Positions 17,609 to 25,760 of a DNA stretch of 64,000 bases are shown one piece after another (the stretch's first letter is position 1; every line of letters begins with the position of its first letter). The translations under genes and the position numbers were made by a program. The stretch spans positions 28,101 through 92,100 of the forward strand of contig JAEXOU010000018.1 in assembly GCA_023439125.1 (NCBI GenBank). The letters are read 5' to 3'. The notes beneath the pieces are model-generated. The model was not told where the DNA came from. It was given only the letters and a program-made list of their open reading frames with translations, and ran no database searches. This DNA is from Bacillota bacterium (GTDB lineage: Bacteria; Bacillota; Clostridia; Lachnospirales; Lachnospiraceae).

Positions 17609-18668
17609 AAGTATCGCTGCACCCCCTTAATTCTGCACTCTTCATTCGACCAAGAATTTGAATGTATTTACCTTTTCGTCCACATGGGCAATCATCCTCA
17701 CCCAAAACGATTCCCTCATCCTCTGTCAGCAAAGAATGTCCTGGATAAGAATGTGGTAGTGCAGACACGACTTGAATAATTCCTTTTTCGCCATTTTTGC
17801 AAACAGAAAAATCCATGCTGTTTCGTATGATCACATCAGAGTATATACTTGCATGTAAGTGTCCACATTCACACTCCGCATAAATACAACCTGTCTGTTC
17901 TACCATACCATAGTGATCAAGAAAATGTTGAATACCGCAAACTTCATTCACCCTTTTCTTAAACTCATCTCTACTCACTGATTCAGACTCTAATTTCTTC
18001 CAGCCACCACCTGTCATGAGAAACGCTTCTGACATATCGTACTCGCAACCAATTTCCTTAAATGCCTTATAGAAATGCTGCCATACCATAAATGTGAATC
18101 CAAAGATAATAAAGCGCTGCCCATTATACTTCTTCATAAAGGAATCAAGTACTTCTGTATTAAGTGACATATCCTCGTTAAGACAATAAACTGTCTCTCT
18201 AGATACAACGCTTAATCCGATGATTGCTGCACCTCTAGCTGAAAACATCTTTCGATCCTTAAGTACTGCTGGGGTATCAACTACTAACAAAGGAAGCCTT
18301 TTGGATCCCCAAAAATCGCTTAGTATTTTCACCATAACTTTTTGCTGAATCATAGCAGTGTCTTTATCAAGATATATTTTTGAAACAGCTTGTCCAGTCG
18401 TACCACTAGAAGTCATTATCTTAAAAATATTATCTTGTGATATACTTCTCAATTCATGGTTTTTAAACATTCTGACAGGGAAATAAGGAATATCTTCTAC
18501 ATTATCTACTTTATCCTTGTCGTAGGAAAGAGCATCAAGAAACCTAGCATATGGCTCTGAGTTCACTCTATGAAACTCAGTAAGTTCCATTAGTTCCTTG
18601 GTTAACAACTCATTCTTCTGTTTTTTATCCAATTCGTATGGTGCATATTCATAAAAATCATTTATCAT
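17589..18668 (-). CDS. LuxE-like acyl-protein synthetase, copy 2
   Basis: A 359-residue paralogue of the LuxE at 10333-11424. It keeps MTSSGTTGQAVSKIYLD, the DHYGMVEQTGCIY core, CECGHLH with DDCPCGRKG, and the C-terminal Cys in RGCSDTYADKF (Cys 350). It should activate a carboxylic acid and transfer it to LuxC2. The gene begins two bases after the transketolase C-half ends. The ribosome site before ATG 18668 is weak (AAGGA, long spacing), so its level may depend on coupling. Differences from copy 1 are spread along the protein, so the two probably serve related but distinct substrates. Confidence 0.87.
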   Translation of the reverse strand: MINDFYEYAPYELDKKQKNELLTKELMELTEFHRVNSEPYARFLDALSYDKDKVDNVEDIPYFPVRMFKNHELRSISQDNIFKIMTSSGTTGQAVSKIYLDKDTAMIQQKVMVKILSDFWGSKRLPLLVVDTPAVLKDRKMFSARGAAIIGLSVVSRETVYCLNEDMSLNTEVLDSFMKKYNGQRFIIFGFTFMVWQHFYKAFKEIGCEYDMSEAFLMTGGGWKKLESESVSRDEFKKRVNEVCGIQHFLDHYGMVEQTGCIYAECECGHLHASIYSDVIIRNSMDFSVCKNGEKGIIQVVSALPHSYPGHSLLTEDEGIVLGEDDCPCGRKGKYIQILGRMKSAELRGCSDTYADKFK

Positions 18669-18670
18669 AA

Positions 18671-19639
18671 TTATATAAATTCCTTTTTAATTCGTTCTGC
18701 AATCTGAACATCTGTAATACCAGCTTGTTCCCAAACAAAGCGTTGAGAACCTGCATCTGTAAAACTATCTTGGAATCCGATAAACAATTGGCGTGGTGCA
18801 GCTGCTTTTGTTGCTTTATATTCTGCAACAGCACTTCCCATACCCCCAAGAACATTATGTTCTTCCACAGTTACAACTAAGTCATAACTACTAAAAATAT
18901 CATCTAAACCATCTTTGTCAATTGGCTTTATTGTATGCATATTGAACACTGAACACGATATACCTTCTTTATCAAGTATTTCCGCTGCTTTTAAAGATTC
19001 CGCTACCATTAACCCAGTTGCGATAACTGCAACCTTAGCTCCATCTCTTAACTTTACAAGTTTTCCAGGCACAAATTCGTAATCCTCTTTGTAAACAATA
19101 GGTGTATTAGTTCCACCACTGATTCTAATATACATTGGTTTCGAGTTTGAAGCAGCATATTCAGCTACTTTATAAGCTTCAAGTGCATCAGCTACAGAAA
19201 AGACTTCTATGTTAGGTAATACTCTTGTAAATGCTAAATCTTCTGTTGCCCAATGAGAAACTCCTGATTTTGCTGCTACTGTTCCTGCCGCTGTACCAAC
19301 TATCTTTATATTACACTGTAAATTAGATAAATGTTGTCTAACATGTTCCAAACTTCTTACTGCAATAAAGCTAGCGTAAGTCGTTGCAAATACACATTCA
19401 CCTGCTAAAGCCAGACCTGCTGCTATTCCTATCATATTCTGCTCTGCAATACCACAATTTAAGAACTTGTCCGGATACATATTTTGAAATTTAGTAGTTC
19501 CTGAAAGAAGAGATAAATCAGCTGTCAGTAGTTTTAAATCTTCTTTATTCTCTGCTATTTCGATCATTGCATCTCCAAAAAAAGTACCTCTCTGACCAAG
19601 CATTGACCATTTTCTAATATTTACTTTATTTACTTCCAT
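18671..19639 (-). CDS. Transketolase, C-terminal half, copy 2
   Basis: A 322-residue second C-half. The catalytic Glu lies in NCGIAEQNMIGIAAGLAL, and GVSHWATEDLAFTRVLPN and VTVEEHNVLGGMGSAVAEY match the family. It overlaps the N-half by one base as TAATG, so the two subunits are translated in near equal amounts. Module 2 order is SDR, N-half, C-half, LuxE, LuxC. It differs from module 1, where the SDR follows the transketolase and the ACP-ligase-thioesterase genes are inserted. Confidence 0.9.
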   Translation of the reverse strand: MEVNKVNIRKWSMLGQRGTFFGDAMIEIAENKEDLKLLTADLSLLSGTTKFQNMYPDKFLNCGIAEQNMIGIAAGLALAGECVFATTYASFIAVRSLEHVRQHLSNLQCNIKIVGTAAGTVAAKSGVSHWATEDLAFTRVLPNIEVFSVADALEAYKVAEYAASNSKPMYIRISGGTNTPIVYKEDYEFVPGKLVKLRDGAKVAVIATGLMVAESLKAAEILDKEGISCSVFNMHTIKPIDKDGLDDIFSSYDLVVTVEEHNVLGGMGSAVAEYKATKAAAPRQLFIGFQDSFTDAGSQRFVWEQAGITDVQIAERIKKEFI

Positions 19640-20475
19640 TAAATATCGCCTCCCATCAGTTCTTTTTTTGCCTGTTCATATTCTGCTTGAGAGAGACTAT
19701 GATGATGCCATTCAGGTCGATTTTCTATAAATGACACTCCTTTTCCCTTAACTGTATCGGCAATAATTATATGTGGTTTACCTAACACTTTATCATTAAA
19801 AGCATTTAATAACTGGAATGTATCATGTCCATCACACTCAGAAACATGCCAGTTGAAACTTCGCATTTTATCTGCCAGACTATCAATAGCCATGATAGAT
19901 TCTGTATCACCATCATAAGATAAATGGTTACGATCAATGATTGCTGTTAAATTATCTAGCTTGTAATGAGCCGCTGACATAAAAGCTTCCCAGATAGAAC
20001 CCTCATTTAATTCTCCATCCCCCATAAGAATGTAGATACTATTATCAATCTTATTTGACTTTGAGTGTAGTGCATACCCAACACCAACAGAGATAGCCAT
20101 GCCAAGACTACCTCCAGAATATTCAAGTCCAATCTCTTGTCTTCTTGGATAGCCTGTTAGTCTTCCTCCATTTTTTTGAAATTCTAAAATTTCAGAGTGT
20201 TCGATAAACCCTGCCTCTGCAAGTGCTGGAATATGTGCTAATACACAATGATTCTTACTAGGGATAAAAATATCTCTATCTTTACTCATTGAATTGCTTG
20301 GATTAATATTTAACACTTCTCCATATAATACAGCCATAATCTCAACGCAAGATAAACTTCCACCTAAATGGGAACCGTTATTCCCAGATGTCAATGCCAT
20401 ATCCATTGCATCAAGGCGAATTCGTTTCGACATCTCTTTTAAACGTTTCGCATTATCTTTTGAAACATCAATCAT
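19639..20475 (-). CDS. Transketolase, N-terminal half, copy 2
   Basis: A 278-residue N-half. The ThDP/Mg motif is LMGDGELNEGSIWEA followed by IIDRNHLSYDG. SKNHCVLAHIPAL and SGGSLGMAISVGVG lie before it, and DTVKGKGVSFIENRPEWHHH is near the end. It pairs with the product of 18671-19639. A TAATG overlap with the upstream SDR and a GGAGG inside the end of that gene show tight coupling. It is similar to, but clearly diverged from, copy 1. Confidence 0.9.
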   Translation of the reverse strand: MIDVSKDNAKRLKEMSKRIRLDAMDMALTSGNNGSHLGGSLSCVEIMAVLYGEVLNINPSNSMSKDRDIFIPSKNHCVLAHIPALAEAGFIEHSEILEFQKNGGRLTGYPRRQEIGLEYSGGSLGMAISVGVGYALHSKSNKIDNSIYILMGDGELNEGSIWEAFMSAAHYKLDNLTAIIDRNHLSYDGDTESIMAIDSLADKMRSFNWHVSECDGHDTFQLLNAFNDKVLGKPHIIIADTVKGKGVSFIENRPEWHHHSLSQAEYEQAKKELMGGDI

Positions 20476-21212
20476 TAAACTCTTCCTCCATCTAAAACAA
20501 TTATTTGTCCCGTCATATAGGTAGTATCCTCTGAAGAAATATATAAAGCGGCTTTTGCGATCTCTTCTGGTCTTCCAAAGCGCTTAATAGTCATGCGATC
20601 GAAGACTTTGGACATTTCTTCCGTTGACTTATAGTTCCCCATATCAGTATCAATCAGACCTGGCGCAATTCCATTTACACGAATATTGTATGGTCCTAGT
20701 TCCTTTGCAATGGACTTTGTAATCCAAATCAATGCTGCTTTGCTTGATCCATATGCAAGATATCCTGGGCTTGTTTCTATTCCACCAACAGAGCACATAT
20801 TGATAATACATCCACTCTTTTGGCGCATCATTTGTCGGGCTATTGTTTGCATTATCTGTATTTGTGCAAATACATTAACTTCATACACTTCCTTAACCTT
20901 GGAAACTGGTGTCATTGTTAATAATCCACCGTAAGGAATTCCAGCATTATTAATCAGCACATCAATGCTTTTCTTTTCCGCAAGAATTTCCTTAAGTCCC
21001 CTTTTAATATCATCTTCTGAACATAAGTCAAAATAAATAGGTTTAATCTCGCGTCCTGTTTTTTCACTCAGTTCTACAAGCCTATTCTCAAATTCCTTAT
21101 TCTCTCTTCTTGCACAAGCCCACACATTATAACCATTTAGTGCATATGATTCCGTTAATGCCCAGCCTATCCCTCTATTTGCACCTGTTATTATTACATT
21201 TCCTTTACTCAA
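20475..21212 (-). CDS. Short-chain dehydrogenase/reductase, copy 2
   Basis: A 245-residue classical SDR, paralogue of 13832-14566. TGANRGIGWAL with CARREN, INNAG, the Ser in MCSVGG and YGSSK are visible, and the C-terminus ends TGQIIVLDGGRV. It likely reduces a ketone made by the transketolase encoded next to it. The start appears to be TTG 21212 with AGGA ten bases upstream; no ATG is in frame nearby. It is the first gene of the second LuxE/LuxC/transketolase set and follows the GNAT gene by 14 bases. Confidence 0.88.
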   Translation of the reverse strand: MSKGNVIITGANRGIGWALTESYALNGYNVWACARRENKEFENRLVELSEKTGREIKPIYFDLCSEDDIKRGLKEILAEKKSIDVLINNAGIPYGGLLTMTPVSKVKEVYEVNVFAQIQIMQTIARQMMRQKSGCIINMCSVGGIETSPGYLAYGSSKAALIWITKSIAKELGPYNIRVNGIAPGLIDTDMGNYKSTEEMSKVFDRMTIKRFGRPEEIAKAALYISSEDTTYMTGQIIVLDGGRV

Positions 21213-21226
21213 AGCCTTTACATCCT

Positions 21227-21772
21227 TTACTCAATGTTGATTGGCACTATTTCCATTTTATCTCGTTTCTCATACCACATATCTTTAGTTATACCAACTA
21301 AATATACATCATGAAAAACTCCATTTTTCCTAACATGCTGTCGTAGAACTCCCTCACACTTAGAACCACATATTTCTATGATTCGTACGAGCGGCTTATT
21401 CGTATCGATAATTTCTCCACTCATTCGATTAAGTCCAAGTGTATCAAACACATAGTTATTTAGATTTCTCTGCAAACTAATGACAGCTTCAAATCCCATT
21501 CCCTCTTTTTCCGCTAGAAACCAACCAGATTCACAACGTGAATTATCATAATCTATATGATCTACATACATTGAGCCGATAGGTTTGTTATCTTTCCAAA
21601 TTACCCAGCGAATTTCATTTTTACTGTCCTTAATTTTCTCATACCATTTCTTCTGTCCCTCAAGTGTAAGCTTGACATCAGAAAATAACGTCCTTGAGAT
21701 ATCTTCTCTCATTCTCCAATTCATCATCAATTCAAGTTCATTTTCCGTAAGTCTTCGTAATTCTAATATCAT
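21227..21772 (-). CDS. GNAT N-acetyltransferase (PseH/RimJ-like), probably acting on an amino sugar
   Basis: A 181-residue GNAT. The opening LRRLTENELELMMNWRMRED is typical of the PseH-like group that acetylates 4-amino-dideoxy sugars. IGSMYVDHIDYDN and the acceptor/CoA region (SGWFLAEKEGMGFEAVISLQ, then RMSGEIIDTNKPLVRI) follow. It lies 11 bases after the DegT-type aminotransferase, so it probably acylates the amino group that enzyme installs. The start has GGAG eight bases upstream. The acyl donor could be acetyl-CoA or an unusual acyl-CoA or acyl-ACP made in this operon. Confidence 0.82.
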   Translation of the reverse strand: MILELRRLTENELELMMNWRMREDISRTLFSDVKLTLEGQKKWYEKIKDSKNEIRWVIWKDNKPIGSMYVDHIDYDNSRCESGWFLAEKEGMGFEAVISLQRNLNNYVFDTLGLNRMSGEIIDTNKPLVRIIEICGSKCEGVLRQHVRKNGVFHDVYLVGITKDMWYEKRDKMEIVPINIE

Positions 21773-21783
21773 CGTAATATCTC

Positions 21784-22920
21784 CTACATATCCTTTACAC
21801 TATCAAGCACAGCTGCAGTTATTTGCTCAATATCCTCATCCGTTAACCACATATGAAGTGGCAGTGTAATAATGTGCTCACTTACCTCATGCGCTTTTGG
21901 ACATGTACCATTCGCATACTTATACATGCTATACTCTGTATTATCACGATAATGAACACCACAGTAGATTTCTTTTTTCTGAAGATCCCCAAGTAACTTC
22001 TGTCGATCAGGAACAATTAATTCATAGATGTGATAAGCACACTCGTCTGCATATGGTGCACCAACAATTTTGATTTTATCATTGTTTTTAAAAGCTGTTG
22101 TATACTTTGCCACAATCTCTCTTCTTCTTGCATTCTCTTCGTCAAGATACTTAAGCTGTGTAAGCGCAATTGCTGCCATAATAGCATTACCATTATATTT
22201 GTAGCCTACATAATCAACGTCATACTTCCATGCATATGTACCTGCATTAGATCTTGCATAAGTATCCTTATTAATACCAAGCCATGCAAGCTGACGAGCT
22301 AACTTGTCTTGGTCTTCCCGCGCGAAACATACCATTCCACTGTCACCAGTCGGTAAATTTTTAACTGCTTGGAAGGAATAAACTGTAGCATCTACTCCAT
22401 CCCATGTTCCTGGACATACGCCATTCACACGCGTTCCTGCCATATGTGCTGCATCAAGTATTAGTTTTAAATTATATTCTTTGCATATCTCTATGATCTT
22501 ATCTAACTGACCAACACGTCCGCCGTAACCAACGAAAATTACAGCACGTGTTTTATCATTAATCTTTTTTCTTACGTCTTCAGGATCAATGCAAAGATAC
22601 TCATCTACATCAGCAAACGTAGCATGGAGATTCTCATAGAGAATTGCATGGTTTGTAGAAACAAAAGTGATTGGTGTAGTAATAATTTCATCCCCATCAT
22701 TCCAACCATTCTCCATCTTTAGTATCTTTACAGCAAGATGAAGTCCTACGGTATTAGAGTTTACATAATATGCGTATGTATGTCCTGTATAGTTCATCCA
22801 CTCTTTCTCAAACTCAACTGTCTTGAACCCCATACCAGTCCAACCTTTTTCTAAACATTCACGAACCCCATCAAGACACTCATCAATATGAAATTTCGGT
22901 TTTAAAACCTGAATAGCCAT
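21784..22920 (-). CDS. DegT/DnrJ/EryC1-family sugar aminotransferase
   Basis: A 378-residue PLP enzyme. NSNTVGLHLAVKIL near residue 55, ITTPITFVSTNHAI, LDAAHMAGT with the PLP-ring Asp, and the Schiff-base Lys in YSFQAVKNLPTGDSG are all seen. The family transfers an amino group from Glu to a keto sugar nucleotide. A GNAT follows directly, so the product is likely an acylated amino sugar of the surface glycan. AGGAGG before ATG 22920 is strong. A possible promoter for this gene lies at 23010-23038. Confidence 0.92.
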   Translation of the reverse strand: MAIQVLKPKFHIDECLDGVRECLEKGWTGMGFKTVEFEKEWMNYTGHTYAYYVNSNTVGLHLAVKILKMENGWNDGDEIITTPITFVSTNHAILYENLHATFADVDEYLCIDPEDVRKKINDKTRAVIFVGYGGRVGQLDKIIEICKEYNLKLILDAAHMAGTRVNGVCPGTWDGVDATVYSFQAVKNLPTGDSGMVCFAREDQDKLARQLAWLGINKDTYARSNAGTYAWKYDVDYVGYKYNGNAIMAAIALTQLKYLDEENARRREIVAKYTTAFKNNDKIKIVGAPYADECAYHIYELIVPDRQKLLGDLQKKEIYCGVHYRDNTEYSMYKYANGTCPKAHEVSEHIITLPLHMWLTDEDIEQITAAVLDSVKDM

Positions 22921-23009
22921 TTCTTACTTCCTCCTAAATACTCTACAAAAGTCACTACAGTATAAAACATAATAATATTTATTTTATCAAAATATAACTA
23001 ATTATAAAT

Positions 23010-23038
23010 ATTTTATGCTTAATGTATTAAAATATCAA
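23010..23038 (-). promoter_or_regulatory. Possible internal promoter before the aminotransferase gene
   Basis: On the minus strand, TTGATA (23033-23038) and TAAAAT (23010-23015) are spaced by 17 bases. The region is very AT-rich, so chance matches are likely. If real, it would let the aminotransferase, GNAT and LuxE/LuxC/transketolase genes be transcribed apart from the upstream operon. Confidence 0.35.
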
Positions 23039-23057
23039 TCGACTAAAAGTTTACTTA

Positions 23058-23522
23058 CTAGTCCTTTACACGAAATGACACTCGTCTAACAGTTGGGATT
23101 ACCCCTGTGCCATATTCACCATAGAAAGCAAGATAGGCATCTGCAACATCTAAGTCAACAATTTCTGGAATCACTTCAAGAGAAAACTTTTGATACTCAG
23201 TCGTTGAATCGATTGTTTGTAATATTCCATATCGCGTATCCGAACCATTTTGAAAATGAACATATATTTGACCTGGGATTGCAGTTTTTAATTCGAATTC
23301 AATTACATATGTCCTATCTACACCATATTTATCTATTTCGGGTGCGCAGTTTATTGTATTAACAAATTCATTATCAGATGTAAATCCTACTTGATGATTT
23401 TTATAGTCCTTATATTCAATGACTGCATATCTTGCTAAAAAATACATTGCTAAAACAAGAATCATTGAAACCAAAAAGACTAATAATTCTCTTTTATTAC
23501 CCTTTATCCATTTACTAACCAT
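23058..23522 (-). CDS. Membrane-anchored protein with a predicted extracellular beta-sandwich domain
   Basis: A 154-residue protein: a basic N-terminus, one membrane helix (LLVFLVSMILVLAMYFLARYA, about residues 15-34), then about 115 residues of likely beta structure with YVIEFELKTAIPG, IYVHFQNGS and AYLAFYGEYG. The pattern recalls carbohydrate-binding or Ig-like modules, but I do not recognise a family. ATG 23522 has GGAGG eight bases upstream; the longer frame to 23570 has none. Its place between the HTH regulator and the aminotransferase suggests a role at the cell surface in polysaccharide export or attachment. Confidence 0.7.
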   Translation of the reverse strand: MVSKWIKGNKRELLVFLVSMILVLAMYFLARYAVIEYKDYKNHQVGFTSDNEFVNTINCAPEIDKYGVDRTYVIEFELKTAIPGQIYVHFQNGSDTRYGILQTIDSTTEYQKFSLEVIPEIVDLDVADAYLAFYGEYGTGVIPTVRRVSFRVKD

Positions 23523-23599
23523 ACATAAAACCTCCTTATGATTTGCTATCTTTTTCTTTACGGTTTGCATCCGACTGAACGTTTACCTCAGTTGATTCA

Positions 23600-24691
23600 T
23601 TATTCCTGTTCAATCCTGCTATATCTGTCATATAGACTTAAAATATACTTACCATATGCGGTCTGCTTCTTCATTTCTCCAAAATCCTTCAATCTTTCTA
23701 GGTCGATTAATCCCCTTCTCCATGCTATTTCTTCAATGCAATAAATTTTCATCCCACATGCATTTTGAACTAGCCTCACAAAACTAGACACATTTAAGAC
23801 TTGATCTACATCTTCCATGGGCATTTCAACATATCCTCGGTCAAGAACCTCTGTAAATAATCGTTGCTCTTTAAACCCATTAAAGTCTATTTTGAATGTT
23901 TCCTCATCTGCTGTCAATTTGAATAAGTCGCTTCTAGGACAGAAGAATACCGGAATATGATAATAATCATACTGTGTATATATTTTGTCTTCATTATCTG
24001 ACTCTACTACTTCCCGTTTATCATTTAAAACTAGTGCTTTGCAAGTTCTCATATCCTTACTACTATTTCCATACTCTAATTCTTCAACTTTTTTAGGTAG
24101 CGATAATATCGTTATACGATCTCGATGTGACATCGCTTTATGAAAATATCGTGTTTGGTCAACTCCGTAGATAAAACTTCTTCCATACACTACCATTAAA
24201 TTACTAAATTCTTTTTCTTCATTGAGTAGTCTTCTTACATCTTCTTTCAAATAACCACAATAAATCAATGACATTCCAAATTTACTGCCATCACCCAATT
24301 CCATCTTCATAAAGGATTCATCATCAGACCTGCAAGCAACAAAAATTTTTTTTATGCCAATCAGCATGAAATAGCTCAATAGATAGTAACACATCGGTTT
24401 ATCATAAATTGATGTTCCTACATTAATACCGTCAGTATTCTCCGTTAATACCATCAGCCCTACCCAATCCATATCATGATGTATGACATCTCCAGCTAGT
24501 AAACTATCCATATCCGTGTCCAACAAAATAGATAACTTTCCAAAATATGCAATATCAGGAAGACCGAGTCCTCTCTCCCATTTTGATACAGCTTTATCAC
24601 TGATTCCAATTCGGTCGGCAAGATCCTTTTGAGTAAAGCCAGCTCTTTTTCTCAAATATGTAATCGCCTTTCCAACTTTTTTCTTATCCAA
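23600..24691 (-). CDS. XRE-type HTH regulator fused to a degenerate RfbA-like nucleotidyltransferase domain
   Basis: Residues 1-60 form an XRE helix-turn-helix (AGFTQKDLADRIGISDKAVSKWERG). The rest (about 300 residues) tracks RfbA encoded next door. YDKPMCYYLLSYFMLIGI matches YDKPMVYYPLSTLMLAGI, GDGSKFGMSLIY matches GDGSDFGINLSY, and EEIAWRRG matches EEIAYKHD. The catalytic parts are gone: the Gly-rich GGAGTRL loop is missing, LGDNIFYG is YGRSFIYG, and the WLDTG Asp is lost. It is probably a transcription factor whose pseudo-enzyme domain senses a sugar phosphate, dTTP or dTDP-sugar. The likely start is TTG 24691, with GGGG eight bases upstream; GTG 24700 lies too close to the ribosome site. 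Confidence 0.82.
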   Translation of the reverse strand: MDKKKVGKAITYLRKRAGFTQKDLADRIGISDKAVSKWERGLGLPDIAYFGKLSILLDTDMDSLLAGDVIHHDMDWVGLMVLTENTDGINVGTSIYDKPMCYYLLSYFMLIGIKKIFVACRSDDESFMKMELGDGSKFGMSLIYCGYLKEDVRRLLNEEKEFSNLMVVYGRSFIYGVDQTRYFHKAMSHRDRITILSLPKKVEELEYGNSSKDMRTCKALVLNDKREVVESDNEDKIYTQYDYYHIPVFFCPRSDLFKLTADEETFKIDFNGFKEQRLFTEVLDRGYVEMPMEDVDQVLNVSSFVRLVQNACGMKIYCIEEIAWRRGLIDLERLKDFGEMKKQTAYGKYILSLYDRYSRIEQE

Positions 24692-24722
24692 AAGAATCAC
24701 CCCTTCCTTTGTTTATTGGTTA

Positions 24723-25607
24723 TTAATAAAAGAACTTGCCAAGTGCAACATTTTTCAAATGCTGTCCGTATGGACTCTTTCCATATCGTTCTGCTGATTC
24801 GAGAAGTTTTTCCTTCGTAATCCAATCGTGCTTATACGCAATCTCCTCCGGAGCAGAAACAACAACCCCTTGCCGTCTCTGAATCATCTGAACAAAAGCA
24901 GACGCATCGGTTAAACTATCCATTGTACCAGTGTCTAACCATGTAAATCCCCTACCTAAAATCTGTGCCATTAAGTCATTATCTTGAAGATACATACTAT
25001 TTAGTGTAGTAATTTCCAATTCTCCTCTCGCAGATGGTTTAACATTGTGAGCCATCTTAGCAACACCTTTTGGATAAAAGTACAATCCAGTAATGCAATA
25101 GTTCGATTTAGGGTTTTGAGGCTTTTCTTCTACGCTCAAAACTTTACCTACTTCATCGATTTCCATAATTCCAAATCGTTCTGGGTCATGAACATAATAA
25201 CCAAAAATCGTAGCTTTCCCCTGTTCTGCTGTCCTAGCAGCATCCCTTAATTTTTCAGTTAAACTACCACCGTAAAAGATGTTGTCCCCAAGACACATCG
25301 CAACTGTATCATTTCCAATAAAATCTTCTCCAAGGATAAATGCTTGAGCAAGTCCATCTGGACTTGGCTGAACCTTGTAAGATAAATTAATACCAAAATC
25401 TGAACCATCACCTAATAATCTCTTAAAGTTTGATAAATCAGTTGGTGTTGAAATAATTAATATGTCTTTAATCCCAGCTAACATTAGTGTTGACAATGGA
25501 TAGTAAACCATTGGTTTATCATAAATAGGCAACAACTGCTTCGATGTCACCATTGTAAGTGGATATAATCTTGTACCAGCCCCTCCAGCAAGTATGATTC
25601 CCTTCAT
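24723..25607 (-). CDS. rfbA: Glucose-1-phosphate thymidylyltransferase
   Basis: A 294-residue RmlA of typical length. The nucleotide-binding loop GIILAGGAGTRLYPLT starts the protein; the catalytic Asp lies in CLGDNIFYGG and a second metal Asp in WLDTGTMDSL, with VEEKP and EEIAYKHDWI also present. It makes dTDP-glucose from glucose-1-phosphate and dTTP, the first step to dTDP-rhamnose. GGAGG before ATG 25607 fixes the start. It sits directly upstream of the regulator that carries a decayed copy of its own fold. Confidence 0.96.
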   Translation of the reverse strand: MKGIILAGGAGTRLYPLTMVTSKQLLPIYDKPMVYYPLSTLMLAGIKDILIISTPTDLSNFKRLLGDGSDFGINLSYKVQPSPDGLAQAFILGEDFIGNDTVAMCLGDNIFYGGSLTEKLRDAARTAEQGKATIFGYYVHDPERFGIMEIDEVGKVLSVEEKPQNPKSNYCITGLYFYPKGVAKMAHNVKPSARGELEITTLNSMYLQDNDLMAQILGRGFTWLDTGTMDSLTDASAFVQMIQRRQGVVVSAPEEIAYKHDWITKEKLLESAERYGKSPYGQHLKNVALGKFFY

Positions 25608-25640
25608 TTGATTTCCTCCGTCCTTCTTTTATCTGAATAA

Positions 25641-25760
25641 CTATATTCTCTCAACGCACCACTCAATGTTGGTCGCTACTGATTTTGCAGGTACCCCAAC
25701 AATTAACTCATTATTTGCAAATGATTGATAGATATTCTTTATTTTTCCTTCACTATCCTC
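25641..25760 (-). pseudogene. Possible C-terminal remnant of a hexapeptide-type acyltransferase
   Basis: Between the glycosyltransferase stop and rfbA, another minus-strand frame reads through the stop region and ends at TAG 25641. Its last part is NNELIVGVPAKSVATNIEW, like the tail of left-handed beta-helix sugar acetyltransferases (VGVPAKxI). No start or body is present. The upstream glycosyltransferase ends in an odd Gly/Arg-rich tail (KRKIGVGGGRG). A deletion that joined two genes would explain both. This is a short match and may be chance. Confidence 0.35.

Noticed and set aside
14568..20475. Pentose phosphate pathway transketolase or DXP synthase genes
   Set aside because: The split proteins have transketolase motifs, but duplication and embedding among LuxE/LuxC/SDR genes argue against a housekeeping role. 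They lack the size and fusion of DXP synthase.
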